From the NCBI GenBank assembly GCA_038277395.1, contig CM076195.1, positions 160,117,911 through 160,181,910 on the forward strand: 64,000 nt of DNA, read 5' to 3'. The position numbers and the translations under genes were made by a program. The DNA is from Dryocosmus kuriphilus (taxonomy: Eukaryota > Arthropoda > Insecta > Hymenoptera > Cynipidae). Position 1 is the stretch's first letter, and every line of letters begins with the position of its first letter. Below, piece by piece: positions 10,121 through 20,879 of this stretch. The notes under the pieces are model-generated. The model did no database searches. It worked only from the letters and a program-made list of their open reading frames with translations, and was not told the origin of the DNA.

Positions 10121-11380
10121 AAATCTGCCCGCTTTGCGGGCACATTCTCATCCCTCGAAGTATGAGCGCGCCTAGGGCGCGCGTCTGTTGGCACTCGGGC
10201 TTCGCGCTCGACATTTGACTCGCGCTTCGCGCTCGATAGATTATTCACCTCGCGCTACGCGCTAGGTGTTTCTGGATGGCATAAACCTTTAAATTAAAAA
10301 TTCCAAAAGAAATTATTTTACTTAAGGCTCTATCGCCCTTAAGGAATACATTCTCATCATGACACTCGCGCTTCGCGCTCGATAATTACATTTTTTAAAA
10401 CGCATTGTAGATTGGTAAAGTTTTTTAGTGATTTTCCAAATTTTCACAATAGAGGATTTCGATTCTTAAAAGTAAAACGATGAGTCTTAACGAATAAATT
10501 TTGTAGCTCTTTCCAAGGTGATCAATTCTGCTTGTTAATATTTTCTCATATCTTGCACAGTTTTGCTGAAAAGTGGTTTGCTTTATATTTCATACAATAT
10601 TTCACGAATAACTCAAAAAATGCGCATCTGATCAAAAAAATGATAGAAAGCAAATTTGTAGACCTATTTGAGGCGAACAATTTCGTTTATTATTATTTTT
10701 CCGTATCTTCCATAATTTGGCCAAAAATTTGAAATTTTTCATTTTTAATAACGTTTTATCGATTAAAAAAAAAACGTGCATTTTATCAAAAAATGGTTAA
10801 AACAAAATTTGTAGATCGTTTTAAATTGAACAACTTTGTTCTTTGCCACTTTTTTGTATCTTGAATATTTTGGCGGGAAACCAGAGTTTTTTAATTTTAA
10901 TAGCGTTTTCTTGATTAAATCAAAAACCGTTCATTTTATCGAAAAACGGTTAAGATAAAATTTGTAGATTTTTTTAAGATGAACAATTTTACTTTCTTAC
11001 ATTTTTTTTGTGTCTCTCATAGTTTAGCCGGAAAATGGATTTTTTGATTTTGTGAAAACCGTTTTTGATGGATAAACCATAACCGTTGGTCAAAAACCGC
11101 TGGTTAACGAACTCGTCCTTTCTTTTTGGACCTTAAAGTAGTGTGCCAAAGCGCAATCCAATCCGATTAGTCCTTCGAAAGTTATCGTGGGAACAGACGA
11201 CAACGACGACCACGACAACGACAACGACGACAACAACGACGACAACGCCAACAGACAGACAGACACGGTCGTGAAAACCGTTTTTTCGGATTCAGGAGGT
11301 CTCAAAACGTGGAGATTTCATGAAATCCGCGAAAGTCAAATTTTGCATAAATCTAATACCTTCTCTGATGAGAATGTAAA
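10121..11380. mobile_element. Insertion with CGCGCTTCGCGCTCG-type motifs
   Basis: This block splits the PLE-A frame between LTSNYIK and the pre-RT region. It has short terminal inverted repeats, ACATTCTCATC at 10142-10152 and its complement at 11367-11377, with a third copy of the motif at about 10335. The left 270 bp contain GC-rich hairpin-forming repeats (GCGCTTCGCGCTC and GCGCTACGCGC types). The middle (about 10520-11080) is a diverged tandem repeat of roughly 125 bp containing AAATTTGTAGA and AACAATTT motifs. The right part has an ACGACAACGAC-rich run and CAGACAGACAGACA. An A5 run at both borders could be a target duplication. No transposase is visible, so this is a non-autonomous element of unknown class. 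Confidence 0.5.
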
Positions 11381-11385
11381 AACCT

Positions 11386-11693
11386 AAAAGAATATCTATG
11401 ATTGATAAGGAAATAGCAAAAAATAACAAAATTACAAAAATTTTTTTAACACACAATAATGACATTTTGGTCGCACGTGCCGACAAAGGCAATATTACTG
11501 TTCTTCTTGATAAATCATCTTACTATTCTAAAGTGGAAAAAATGTTAAATGATCCTAATACTTATAATTTAATTAATTCAAATCCTTTAAAAAAAATACA
11601 CAATTCAACTCACAAACTTTTAAATAATTGGAATATAAAAGGATATCTAGGTAAAAATATAAAGAAAAACACAATTTCAACTTCCAATACTAA
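11386..11693 (+). pseudogene. PLE-A pre-RT region
   Basis: The frame reads EIAKNNKITKIFL, then NDILVARADKGNITVLLDKS and KVEKMLNDPNTYNLINSNPL. This is the 'ADKGN.. ..ML.D..TY' block that precedes the RT of Penelope-like elements. The frame is broken by the 2-kb insertion at 11694 and continues in the right order at 13707. Confidence 0.78.
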
Positions 11694-13706
11694 CCCGTGC
11701 AGAAATTTCCCCATCTTTCCCTATTTGAAGTTGGTTTCTGATGGGGCCCCTATCAGAATATCTAGTCTAGAAAAAACTGATGGGGGCCCTGTCAGGTTGT
11801 AGTGAAGAATTCCATGCTTCATATAGGTATGGCGAATCTATCTGTATCTAGTGGGGCCCCGACCAGAGAATTCTTAAAATCTTATATTGCCTAAAATATT
11901 AATTCTGATGTTTTTGAAGGTTTCAGTATGCAGAAATAATGCTTTTTTGGAGTATTTAAATGCACTATTGAACATTTTCTTCGGGGCCAGGGACATACGT
12001 GTCAGTTCAAGTTGAAGAAGTAATGTCAAGTATACTGCCATCCAGTACGTTACCAGAGCTTTCAAGTTTTGTATTTTTAGTTGTCACTAATTTTGCATTG
12101 TGTTTTACAATTATTTTTCTCCACGATGGAAGAGAAAAGGTGCTTGCAAGAGCAAGGACGATTTCGGAGCAAGAGGTTCCGCTTAATGAAAAAAGTGGAA
12201 CAGGAATGTGATGAGAGTGAGGTTATAATGCATGGAGCTGCTCGCTCCGAAGATCACGTAGAAGATAAATAATGTATTAATAATTTAACATATGTTGGTC
12301 GGGCCCTGCCTAGAGAAACTGGTCTAGCAAACACTAGCCGGGTACTCACGGGGGATTGGTGAGGATGCCTCTTTTAGCTGACTTGGCGAAATTTTATATC
12401 TAGCCAAGCCCTATCTGTTATTATTTATAGACAGGCCCTAACGAGGTCGTAACTAATTGCTAAAATTAATTAAGTAGTATATATTGCGGTCATTTTAATT
12501 TTTATTTAATATGTGGAAATTTAACTAAATCGCTAAAAACATGAAAATAATTTAAAAATAAGTAATATATTTAAAATTAAATTATCGAAATTTAATATTC
12601 TTGAAATTTCCGACATTATAAAACTCTGGAAATTTAAAATTTTATAACTTACGAAATTTTGTAATTTCAAATATTTTAAATTTCAAGAACTGTATAAATT
12701 TGTGAATTTAACATTTGTGTAGTTTTGTAATGTTGAGAATAATGAATTTTTTGAATTTTAATTAAATTTACAAATACACAAAAATTTCATAACTTTATAC
12801 TTAAAAAAGCATTTTTTCATTACAAAAGGAGAAATTTTGAACCCATAAATTATTCAAATCTCTAAAGCCGAAAATTTTTTATGAAATGGGTCACAAACAT
12901 TTGTCAAACGGCCCTGCAGCAGTAGCTTAATATGTTCGTTTTTCCCGTGTAAGCCATGTTAAGTTAGCCGTGAGGCTTTAGGCGTTAGGAAGGTTAGGAG
13001 TAAGAACTAGGAATCCGAATGAGGGGTGTTCGATCCCGATGCGAATAAAAAATTTTAAGAGCGTGCGATTATAATTAGTGTAAGTGTAATAAATGATTGT
13101 GTACATTAAATAGTGAATAATTGTTTACCTAAATATGTAACAGAATAGAGTATTAAAAAAATAATAACATTAAATGTATTTTTTTAGTCCAAACCTAAAA
13201 ACTAGGATGTGGAATTAGGGATTATTGTTTCTCCCATAAATTTTATACACTTCATTCTTAATTATTTAAGGTTCTCTATACTAGACAGGTTTAAAAAGAA
13301 CATGAGAATATCTAGATACAGAAGACTCGAATTTGAGTTATTATTTTATGAATAATCTTGTCGACAATAATTGTTTACGGCTCGCTTAGTAGATTATAAT
13401 ATGTACCTTTAAAATTCGTATGCGACATTAATTGACACTAGCGGGGGTCTAGTAAGGGTCCAGTAAGGGCGTCGCTAGAACCCGACTATATTAATAAAAA
13501 ACATTACATTAATAAAAAATATTTATAATTGGGCTGTAGGCGGGCGAACCCCACTAGAACCCTACTAGAAAATCTAGTAGGGCCCCTATGGCCTAAGCGT
13601 TACGTTCCGGATGGGGCCACGACCACTTTCCCTCACTAGAGCCCGATCAGAGATAGGGAAAACTCGTCGGGCCCCCACTAGAGCCCTTTCGAAATTTCTG
13701 CACGGG
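11694..13706. mobile_element. 2.0-kb DNA transposon with 16-bp terminal inverted repeats
   Basis: CCCGTGCAGAAATTTC at 11694-11709 is exactly complementary to GAAATTTCTGCACGGG at 13691-13706. Direct joining of the flanks (ACT AA..CATCGCTCGG) restores the host PLE reading NTNIARMYVLPK, which confirms both borders to within a base or two. The duplicated target is AA or AAC. Subterminal regions are packed with CTAGTGGGGCCC-like motifs in both orientations (11738, 11779, 11856; 13444-13680). Inside are two overlapping small ORFs (11999-12272; one starts MEEKRCLQEQGRFRSKRF) that I do not recognise. Most of 12480-12890 is plain AT-rich DNA. No transposase domain was found, so it is probably non-autonomous. 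Its class cannot be decided from the TIR alone. Confidence 0.75.
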
Positions 13707-15178
13707 AACATCGCTCGGATGTACGTTCTTCCGAAAGTACACAAAGAAAATTTTGCTCTTAGGCCTGTTGTTTCCCACATAAATTCTCCTACTTATTTTC
13801 TTGCAAAAACTTTAAACCAAATCTTAACTGACTCAATTCCGAAATTAAATTCTTTTGTAAAAAAATTCCGTTTCATTCCATGATACTATCACAAAAATCA
13901 AATTTCCAAATAACCACATCTTCTTATCATTAGATGTTCCCTCTTTGTTTACTAACATTCCACTAAACCTAGTTCTAGATGGCATCGAAAAAAGATGGCT
14001 ACATTTAAAAAAATTTACCAATATACCACTAATTGAATTTAAAAATAGCATAACCAGCTTAATAAATTCGACCTTTTTTCAATTTAATAATAAATTTTAC
14101 AGTTAGAAATTCTGCACCCCAATGGGTTCTCCGAATTCAAGAATATTAGCTGAGATAGTTTTACAGGATTTAGAGATTGATATTTTCAGAAAAATTGATT
14201 TTAAAATACACACTTTTCTCAGATACGTTGACGATACCCTTCTCATTATCCCTAAGAATAAGGTCCAACAAATTATTCAATTTTTCAATAGTTGTCATGA
14301 TAGATTACAATTTACACATGAAATCGAAATCGACAATTCAATTAATTTTCTAAACTTAAAAATTATTAGAGACGACGCTAACAATATTATCACAAACTGG
14401 TATAGAAAAAGACACATATTCTGGTAGACTACTCAATTTCTCTTCTCGAACCATCCCATTCACCAAAAAATTGGTATTATAAAAAATTTAATAGATGCAG
14501 CTATTTTACTCTCTGATAAATCCTTCCATAAAAATAACATTTTGGTTGTTAAGCAAATTTTAAAATATAACAGTTATCCTAATGATTTCATCGAAAAACA
14601 TATTAAAAATAGACTCTTCCAAATTAATATGAATAATTCCACTCCAAATCAAAACCTTATTAATACTAATAACATAATAACTGATAAAACTTATGTGTCT
14701 TTCAATTTTTATCCTGGCATCTCATATTCCATATGACTTTTTTCTGATTTCAATATAAATACTATTTTCAAAATAGATTCAAAATTTGATGTTTTCATTA
14801 AACTAGGAAAAGATCCCATAAATAAACTTGATCAATGTAATGTTGTTAATGAACTCAACTGTTCTTGTGGTCTATCATACATTGGCCAAACCAAAAGATC
14901 TTTGGGTACTAGAAGAAACGAACATCTGAGAAATCTCCAACATTGCATTAAAAATAGAAAAGAAATAGCAAAACATATTCATGCAGATCACAACGGTGAT
15001 TCTTCTTTTATGAAATGGGATGACATAAAGATCCTACATAAAGAACAAAATTTTTATAAACGTTTGTTTGTTGAAATGATTTATATAAAGAGGAGTGGTA
15101 ATAGTGCTTTAAATAAAATTACCGACCTTCAATTTTACAATTCTGCATATAACTCAATATTAAATACCTTAAATTTTT
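13707..15178 (+). pseudogene. PLE-A reverse transcriptase and GIY-YIG endonuclease
   Basis: The sequence reads MYVLPKVHKENFALRPVVSH and INSPTYFLAKTLNQIL, then after a frameshift near 13872 LSLDVPSLFTNIPLNL. A stop at the FYS*KF position (about 14107) is followed by TPMGSPNSRILAEIVLQDLE and the catalytic RYVDDTLLI (YVDD at 14224-14235), then HEIEIDNSINFLNLKI. A stop and frame changes follow near 14426. The endonuclease half carries CSCGLSYIGQTKRSLGTRRN, EHLRN, HADHNGDSSFMKWDDIKILH and ends at NTLNF with TGA (15178-15180). RT catalytic Asp residues survive, but the frame is broken at least four times. Architecture is RT then GIY-YIG EN, standard for EN-bearing Penelope-like elements. Confidence 0.85.
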
Positions 15179-15780
15179 GATTTTTGTCCAAATTTCTAAA
15201 TTCCATATTTTGTTTCCTTATCATACCTTTTTCAAATTTGCCGCTTTTTCTCCCACTTATAACCTTTAAACTTTATGAATCTACTCCATATTGTCAGTAC
15301 TCAAACCACCTTATCATGGCAATGTACTCAGAGAACTCACTTCCAACTTTCACATTTTAAAGTTTTATTATTATTCACAATGCTTATTTAAACTAATTCA
15401 AATTGGCCATTATGAGCCTCTTGATTTTATTACCATCCATTTTTTCTCTTACAAGGTAACTATCTTAATTCTTCCTTACTTAAAACTATCCTAACGTAGA
15501 ATTAAATTTTTTTCAAACTTTCTAAATTTTTACTTATTCTTCTTCGGTTTTATCATTTTTTAGATACCTTTAAATAATGCCATTTTTGGAATTTTTTACC
15601 TTTTTACTCTCAAACAAAAAATTACGAAATCTGTTCCAAACCTTCTCTGACAACATGACTCCAAAAAATTTAAACTCAACGTATTTTTGGTAAGTTTTAC
15701 CTGTACAATCTTTTTACTTCTGATTTCTGATGTATATTCTTACTTCTAAGGCGAATTTTTTATTTTCTTTAGATTTTAAC

Positions 15781-15838
15781 TTATTTACTCTCTGATCAGG
15801 TCTCTCAGCTGAGTGACGAAACGTTACTTTAAACATTA
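15781..15838 (+). ncRNA. Hammerhead ribozyme, PLE-A 3' repeat, degenerate
   Basis: The core reads CTGATCA (15792-15798), with the required G of CTGANGA mutated to C. The stem II hairpin around CTCAGCTGAG, then GAAA and the stem III palindrome ACGT (15821-15824), are intact. A single substitution probably abolishes activity. Confidence 0.7.
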
Positions 15839-15880
15839 AGTTTTTTATCTGGATGTGTTGATATCTTCTTTCTACTAAGC

Positions 15881-15887
15881 TCTGAGT
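15881..15887. repeat. Target-site duplication, right (PLE-A insertion)
   Basis: TCTGAGT, matching 7701-7707, sits exactly where PLE-A terminal sequence ends and PLE-D RT sequence resumes. Confidence 0.6.
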
Positions 15888-16290
15888 TGTATTGAATCAA
15901 AATGGAGTGAAATCAAAAAGATACAAACATTCCGATGGAGAAATTAATTGAACTACTTAAACTGTGTTTAAATTCTACCTTCTTTATAATTAATGGACTA
16001 ACATATAAAGAAGAATCTGGTTTAGCTATGGGTTCGCCTCTTTCACCTGCAGCCGCTAATATTGTTATGAAAAACTTAGAATCTATTTGTTTACGATCTT
16101 TGCCTTTTCCAGTTCCGTTTTATTATAGATATGTCGACATCATTACTGCTGTTCTATACGATAAATTACAACTGATCTTGAATACTTTTAATGATTTTGA
16201 TCCTAATATTAAACTCACCACTGAAATTGAAAAAAACTCACAAATTAACTTTCAAAACGTTTCTATAAAAAATCTGAAAGTTTGTTTTTA
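15888..16290 (+). pseudogene. Penelope-like element RT, 3' half (PLE-D, outer element)
   Basis: The RT frame broken at 7700 continues here: IESKWSEIKK, NIPMEKLIELLKLCLNSTFF, GLAMGSPLSPAAANIVMKNL, FYYRYVDIITAV and TTEIEKNSQINFQNVSIKN. The catalytic YVDD is reduced to YVD (one Asp codon deleted), and one frameshift lies near 15920. The sequence differs clearly from PLE-A, so this is an older, separate family. Recognisable coding ends at about 16290, and no endonuclease of this family is visible. Confidence 0.8.
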
Positions 16291-18186
16291 ATCATCTATG
16301 ACCTTTAGGAAAAGTGACTGAATTTCAATAATACTAATAATAGGTCGAGACTGAAATTGAATCAAGAGACAAAAATATATGACTATCTAGAATAATTTCT
16401 TTTAAGATAGATTCACGAAAAAAGACAGAGTTTTTTTACGAAAAATTTAGGTTTTGGAACTGAGATTAATCAAATTTTATTGGTTGTTTTAGACAAATAT
16501 GTAGGAGTATTTTTTATATGAGACAACAGGTTTGTGTTGGAAATTGACAAACTAGTTTCTTAAATATTATCTCCTAAGTAATCATTTGTTTTTAGTGAAT
16601 TTAATAATTTTGAAGTAATATTTCGTAATAGTTTCTTTTGTTATTCTTTTTTGAAGCTAACTGGTTTAATCCATTCATGTTTGCAAGTTTACATCTGTAA
16701 GAATAAAAAGAGTGTTATATAATCACTTTCGTTGTTTATGTTTTCCTGCCGTGTGCAGTCTACGTTTCTGCAGACATGGTAGGTCTACTTTATTATGTAA
16801 TTACATACGTAATCTAGGTCTTTTACAACTTGCTCAGAGCATTGCCACGGTCGGCCATTCACAATTCTTGCACTAAGCCTCTGCAGTAAAACGACAATGC
16901 GTGAATACGGAAGCCAAGTGCTTTTATCTAAACTGCATCTTCAAATTGTCTTCCAAGTGCCCTAAAAATATTATTGCATTAAATTTAATTTGCTGCGATA
17001 TTTCGAGAATTGATTTTCATTATGTGAAACCACATTGAACAAAACTTTGGATATTTAGAAAATACCTCTTCTCTGAAGAATTAATTTATTTTTGTCAGGC
17101 AGAATTTTTGTCAAAAACAAAATTCATTGGAAAGCAGTTTTGGGAAGTAACGAGTTAGTTACGAAATTAACCGAACAAATGTTACTTCTCTAGATCCAAT
17201 TGTAGTCTTTACTGTAGTACCTGTTTCACTATAGTATCTGTAACACATTTCTCATAGTATTTAACATGGTTATTAACTATCTATATAAATACATATAAAT
17301 ATATCATAAACCAACTGTATATGAATAACTATTTTAGATAAAACTACAGTGGAATTAAATGATATTATATAGTAACATCATATAAATAATTATGTGAAGA
17401 CAATGTGCGATACTGCGATATTGCCAGTGTGCATGAAGCCTTGTCGATAGTTTACATTTGTCAGCACCCAAGAACTTAATCCGTTCTCTGTCGCTGATGA
17501 TAGGATAACAATTGATTGTCAGTAACGTGTCATGGTGCCGGGCACTAAGGCTGATATCGTTTACGACAAGAGAGTCGATCGGTAACACATCGGCAACACA
17601 TCGGCAGCTTTGTATGATGGGATCCTAATTAAACCAATATACATCATAATGCGATAAATGTGGACTCCCGACTGGAACGAGCTAAGGTCAATAGCCTCGA
17701 CATTACCCCGGTTTTGCCCTGGCCCCACGAACTGGTTTCGCAAATGCCAAGATCTGGATCGTGGCCTTCGTTCACATTGCTCGAGTCGCGAGGGAGTGAA
17801 AGAAAGAATGAGGGTCGGGTGTGGATGAAGGGAAAGGAGGTGAGAGGTGCGCTGCGAAGAAAAATGAGCTAACTTTACGGAAAACAACTTACCTAAAAAA
17901 TGGCTCCTACAGCCTTATCCCTCATATATTTATGTACCTGAAGTTCTGAACGTTCAAATGAAAGAAATATTTTTTTCAGCTCTATATTTTGTTTGAAACT
18001 CTTTTTCCTACAAATAAAAATACCGCTCCGAATTACTATGGATGTATTCACTATGGATGTATTCATTTGTGCTCATTTTATGAAAACTTATCTTCCTCGC
18101 AGTTATTAAATAATTTTATTCTCGGGGAGGCAAGTTTATTCTCACTAACAAAAAAAAAAATTATTTCATCAAGTTGATAACCGAAA
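16291..18186. other. Unassigned DNA
   Basis: No recognised gene. The part from about 16700 to 17900 has a more balanced composition, with overlapping short ORFs on both strands (for example 17561-17887 minus), none with a known domain. A 17-bp direct duplication around TATGGATGTATTCA occurs at about 18038-18064. Confidence 0.45.
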
Positions 18187-18315
18187 ATATGCCGTGATTT
18201 GGAAGAAGACCGTAACTACAATTCGGATAAGTCCCTCGAGTCGCCTACCGTTAACTGCATTGATGTGACTCATCCGAATTGCAGTTACTGCCTTCTTCCA
18301 AATCACGGCAGATAT
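18187..18315. repeat. Foldback (long inverted repeat) of about 128 bp
   Basis: The left arm at 18187-18233 (starting ATATGCCGTGATTTGG) and the right arm at 18267-18315 (ending CACGGCAGATAT) are complementary over about 47 bp with few mismatches. They enclose a loop of about 33 nt. The small ORF crossing it (18199-18414) is probably fortuitous. It could be a tiny MITE or a locally transcribed hairpin; no target duplication was defined. Confidence 0.8.
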
Positions 18316-18562
18316 TATTTCAAGAAAATCAGAGAGACCATCAAAAGGTCAATTGTATTGTTGCAACAAGCAAATTTCTTGTTATCCGAGCGTTATATTC
18401 CCAATATTAAATAAGATTTCGTTATATAAAGAATGTAAACATAGTTCGTAGAAGAGAGATGTGAAGTCCTCAAAATCGTTTTTTACGTCCGGGAATTCAT
18501 GATACAAGAACAAGGACAACTCATCCAGACAAAAAGCATCGTTTATTAAAAACGGAAAGTAT

Positions 18563-18610
18563 AGAATTGACGTTTCGAAACCCGTCCGGGAATCCTCATC
18601 AGAATTATAA
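18563..18610 (-). ncRNA. Hammerhead ribozyme, PLE-B left repeat
   Basis: Minus-strand core CTGATGA (18602-18596), then stem II with ATTCCC/GGGTTT arms and a GGAC loop, then GAAA (18576-18573). The stem III palindrome is ACGT (18573-18570), followed by C as residue 17. Stem I closes with AATT/AATT. All core positions are conserved. Predicted cleavage is between 18569 and 18568 on the minus strand. Confidence 0.8.
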
Positions 18611-18798
18611 TCTAATCAAAATACATGGGATTAAATATAAAATAACAATTTGTTTTTTTTTTAACTATCATATGATTTATTTTAAAACATAACAATTATC
18701 CTGAAATTTTCATTGAAAAACATATAAAAACTAGACTTATTCAAATTAAGAATAGATCGAATCAAGTTCAAAATGTTCTGACTAACAATAGATACACC

Positions 18799-19293
18799 AT
18801 GGACAAAACTTTTGTCTCTTTCAACTTTTATCCTGATATTTCATACCAGATCCGCGGGTTATTTTCAAGATTTAATATTAATACAATTTTCAAAATTGAT
18901 TCGAAACTTGATCACTTTATCAAATTAGGTAAAGATTCTTTAAATAAATTGGAACAATCTAATGTCGTTTACAAACTCGAATGCGAATGTGGTATGTTCT
19001 ACATAGACCAAACTAAAAGATCCTTATCAACTAGAAGAAATGAACATTATAATAATATCCAACATTGTATTAAAAATCAAAAAGAAATTGCCAAACATGT
19101 ACATTCAAAACATAACGGAGTTTCATCTTCTATTAAATGGAATGACATTAAAATTTTACACAAAGAATCTTTCTACAAAAGGACTCTGATTGAAATGTTT
19201 TTATATAAAGAAGGAAGGAAATAATGCGCTGAATAAAGTTACAGATTTACAATTTTATAACACAGCTTATAACACAATTCTTAACATCACTTG
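18799..19293 (+). pseudogene. PLE-B GIY-YIG endonuclease
   Basis: The frame opens MDKTFVSFNFYPDISYQIRG, then has KLEQSNVVYKLECECGMFYI, DQTKRSLSTRRNEHYNNIQH and HSKHNGVSSSIKWNDIKILH. It matches the PLE-A endonuclease block for block. The YIGQT motif is read YIDQT, changing a conserved Gly. A frameshift near 19205 moves the C-terminus (NNALNKVTDLQFYNTAYNTI) into another frame. It is therefore inactive, and no RT precedes it. Confidence 0.8.
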
Positions 19294-19907
19294 ATAATGG
19301 AATCTTATTTTGAATTTTACCGCCAAAATCTCACTGTACATTGGCATCTATAACTATCTTTATCTTTTTGCGCTCTCCTTCTATTCTACGTAACCTTTCC
19401 GTTCTCGGACAACACTCAGTTATTTTAGGATGGCTTGGTACTTTGTACCATGTCTCCTCCTTTTTTAACAAAAATGTATTTTTACACAAAAGTTTATGTT
19501 TTCCTTAATATGGATCTACTTATCTCCAATTTTTTGGATTTTAAGATATATTTTTCTTCATTTGAAAGGTAAACTATTAATTTTTAATCAATCTTTTCTC
19601 AAATATAACCTCAAAAAGTTTTTTCCTATTAGAATCTAAATTTCAGATTAAATCATGTCAGAGAGCAGAAAATTTTCTAAGTATCTTACAAATTTTAATT
19701 CGATTGTAATATGACCACCAAATCTTTAGCAGTTTTGATTTATATGATTTTCTTATAACAACAAGACATTAAACGGATTTATTCTACATTTGTAAAATAT
19801 TCTGGGCTTTTAAAATGACTACTTGGTAGGTTTTTTACATGTGTCATATGATAGTTTTTTAAAAAAACAAATTGTGATTTTATATTTACTCCCATGTATT
19901 TTGATTA

Positions 19908-19960
19908 GATTTTAATTCTGATGAGGATTCCCAGACGGGTTTCGAAACGTCAATTCTATA
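19908..19960 (+). ncRNA. Hammerhead ribozyme, PLE-B copy 1 right repeat
   Basis: Core CTGATGA at 19918-19924, stem II with AGAC loop, GAAA at 19944-19947, stem III palindrome ACGT at 19947-19950, and C17 at 19951. Stem I is AATT (19914-19917) with AATT (19952-19955). All invariant residues are present. Confidence 0.8.
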
Positions 19961-20044
19961 CTTTCCGTTTTTAATAAACGATGCTTTTTGTCTGGATGAG
20001 TTGTCCTTGTTTTGGTAGCCTATATCGAACTTATAAGGGAATAA

Positions 20045-20150
20045 CATGCCATTTCAAAAACGTATTGAAAACCATGCCATTTCAAAACTGCGTTGAAAAA
20101 CGCGCCATCTCAGAACTGCGTTGAAGAACATGCCATTTCGGGGAACACGT
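20045..20150. repeat. Short tandem repeat of about 29 bp, 3-4 units
   Basis: Units share the pattern ATGCCATTTCAAAACTGCGT followed by TGAAAAAC. They begin just after the PLE-B right terminal repeat, and the last unit is degenerate. The minus-strand ORFs over it are by-products. Confidence 0.75.
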
Positions 20151-20879
20151 AAAAAATTCCATTTCGGTTCCTTTTTTCCCAAATGGCCTTTTTTTTTTGC
20201 TGGCAACACTTTTTTTTTCTTCTTTCTTTCTTGTTTTTTTTCTAGTTTGACATATTGCAAGAGAAGCAGAATGTTTGCAAACTAATTTTAACAAATTTCA
20301 ATGTTGCAAGGTAATATTTTTGTCATTTTTCTATGAAAAAAAATGCGAGGTTTTTTTTCCATATCAAGCTATTATAGATATTGTTTTAATAAAAAATGTT
20401 TCATAACATTGGTTTAACATACTTTAAATTATTCCTATTGCTAAATTTATTGTATTTTGCATAATAAAAACAAATTTTTGTGCATTTTGTACAAAATATA
20501 CTATGTTAACCAATGTTGCTGAATTTTTATATGTACGTATATTGGTCATATTGTTACTAATAAGAAATTATGTGCATGATAAATTGAATTGTCAATTAAA
20601 TTTCATCAAAGCCAAAAGACAAAAAGTAATTAATTATTTAATATATTTTTTAATTGTTCGAAATGGAACTTTTTGCACTTTATTCCCGTAAACCATCGAC
20701 ATGTCAATTTTAGCATCCATCAGTCTTGTTTAGTGGACTGATTATTTTTTAAATATCTTTTCTTTAGATGCAAAAATAAAGATGGAAAAACAAAAAAAGC
20801 AACAGAAATGAAGAAAGGGATTAAAGTCGTTAAAGTAATAATTAAACAAATGATTAGTTATTATTATTCAAAAAATATT
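20151..20879. other. AT-rich spacer
   Basis: Homopolymer T/A runs and no recognisable coding or repeat feature. The small ORF at 20503-20691 has no known motif. Confidence 0.5.

Larger units (their letters stand above)
9127..15880 (+). mobile_element. Main PLE-A copy (interrupted Penelope-like element)
   Basis: Order on the + strand: terminal repeat with degenerate hammerhead (9127-9366), N-terminal region (9404-10120), an insertion (10121-11380), the pre-RT region (11381-11693), a second insertion (11694-13706), RT and GIY-YIG endonuclease (13707-15178), a 3' untranslated region, and a terminal repeat with a second degenerate hammerhead (to 15880). Removing the two insertions leaves about 3.5 kb, a normal size for a Penelope-like element. 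Multiple stops and frameshifts make it inactive. Confidence 0.78.
18495..20018 (+). mobile_element. PLE-B copy 1, 5'-truncated, with inverted terminal repeats
   Basis: The left end (18495-18664) is a terminal repeat in minus orientation carrying an intact hammerhead core. The body in + orientation starts in the RT-to-endonuclease linker (from about 18665), continues through the GIY-YIG region (18799-19290) and a 3' untranslated region, and ends in a + oriented terminal repeat with a second hammerhead (to about 20018). The two terminal repeats are reverse complements over about 170 bp. RT is absent. Confidence 0.78.

Noticed and set aside
12900..13060. tRNA-like block with GTGTTCGATCCCG (B-box-like) inside the 2-kb transposon
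   Set aside because: The A-box-like TAGCTTAATATG is too far away and no cloverleaf can be drawn. At most it is a decayed SINE; support is too weak.
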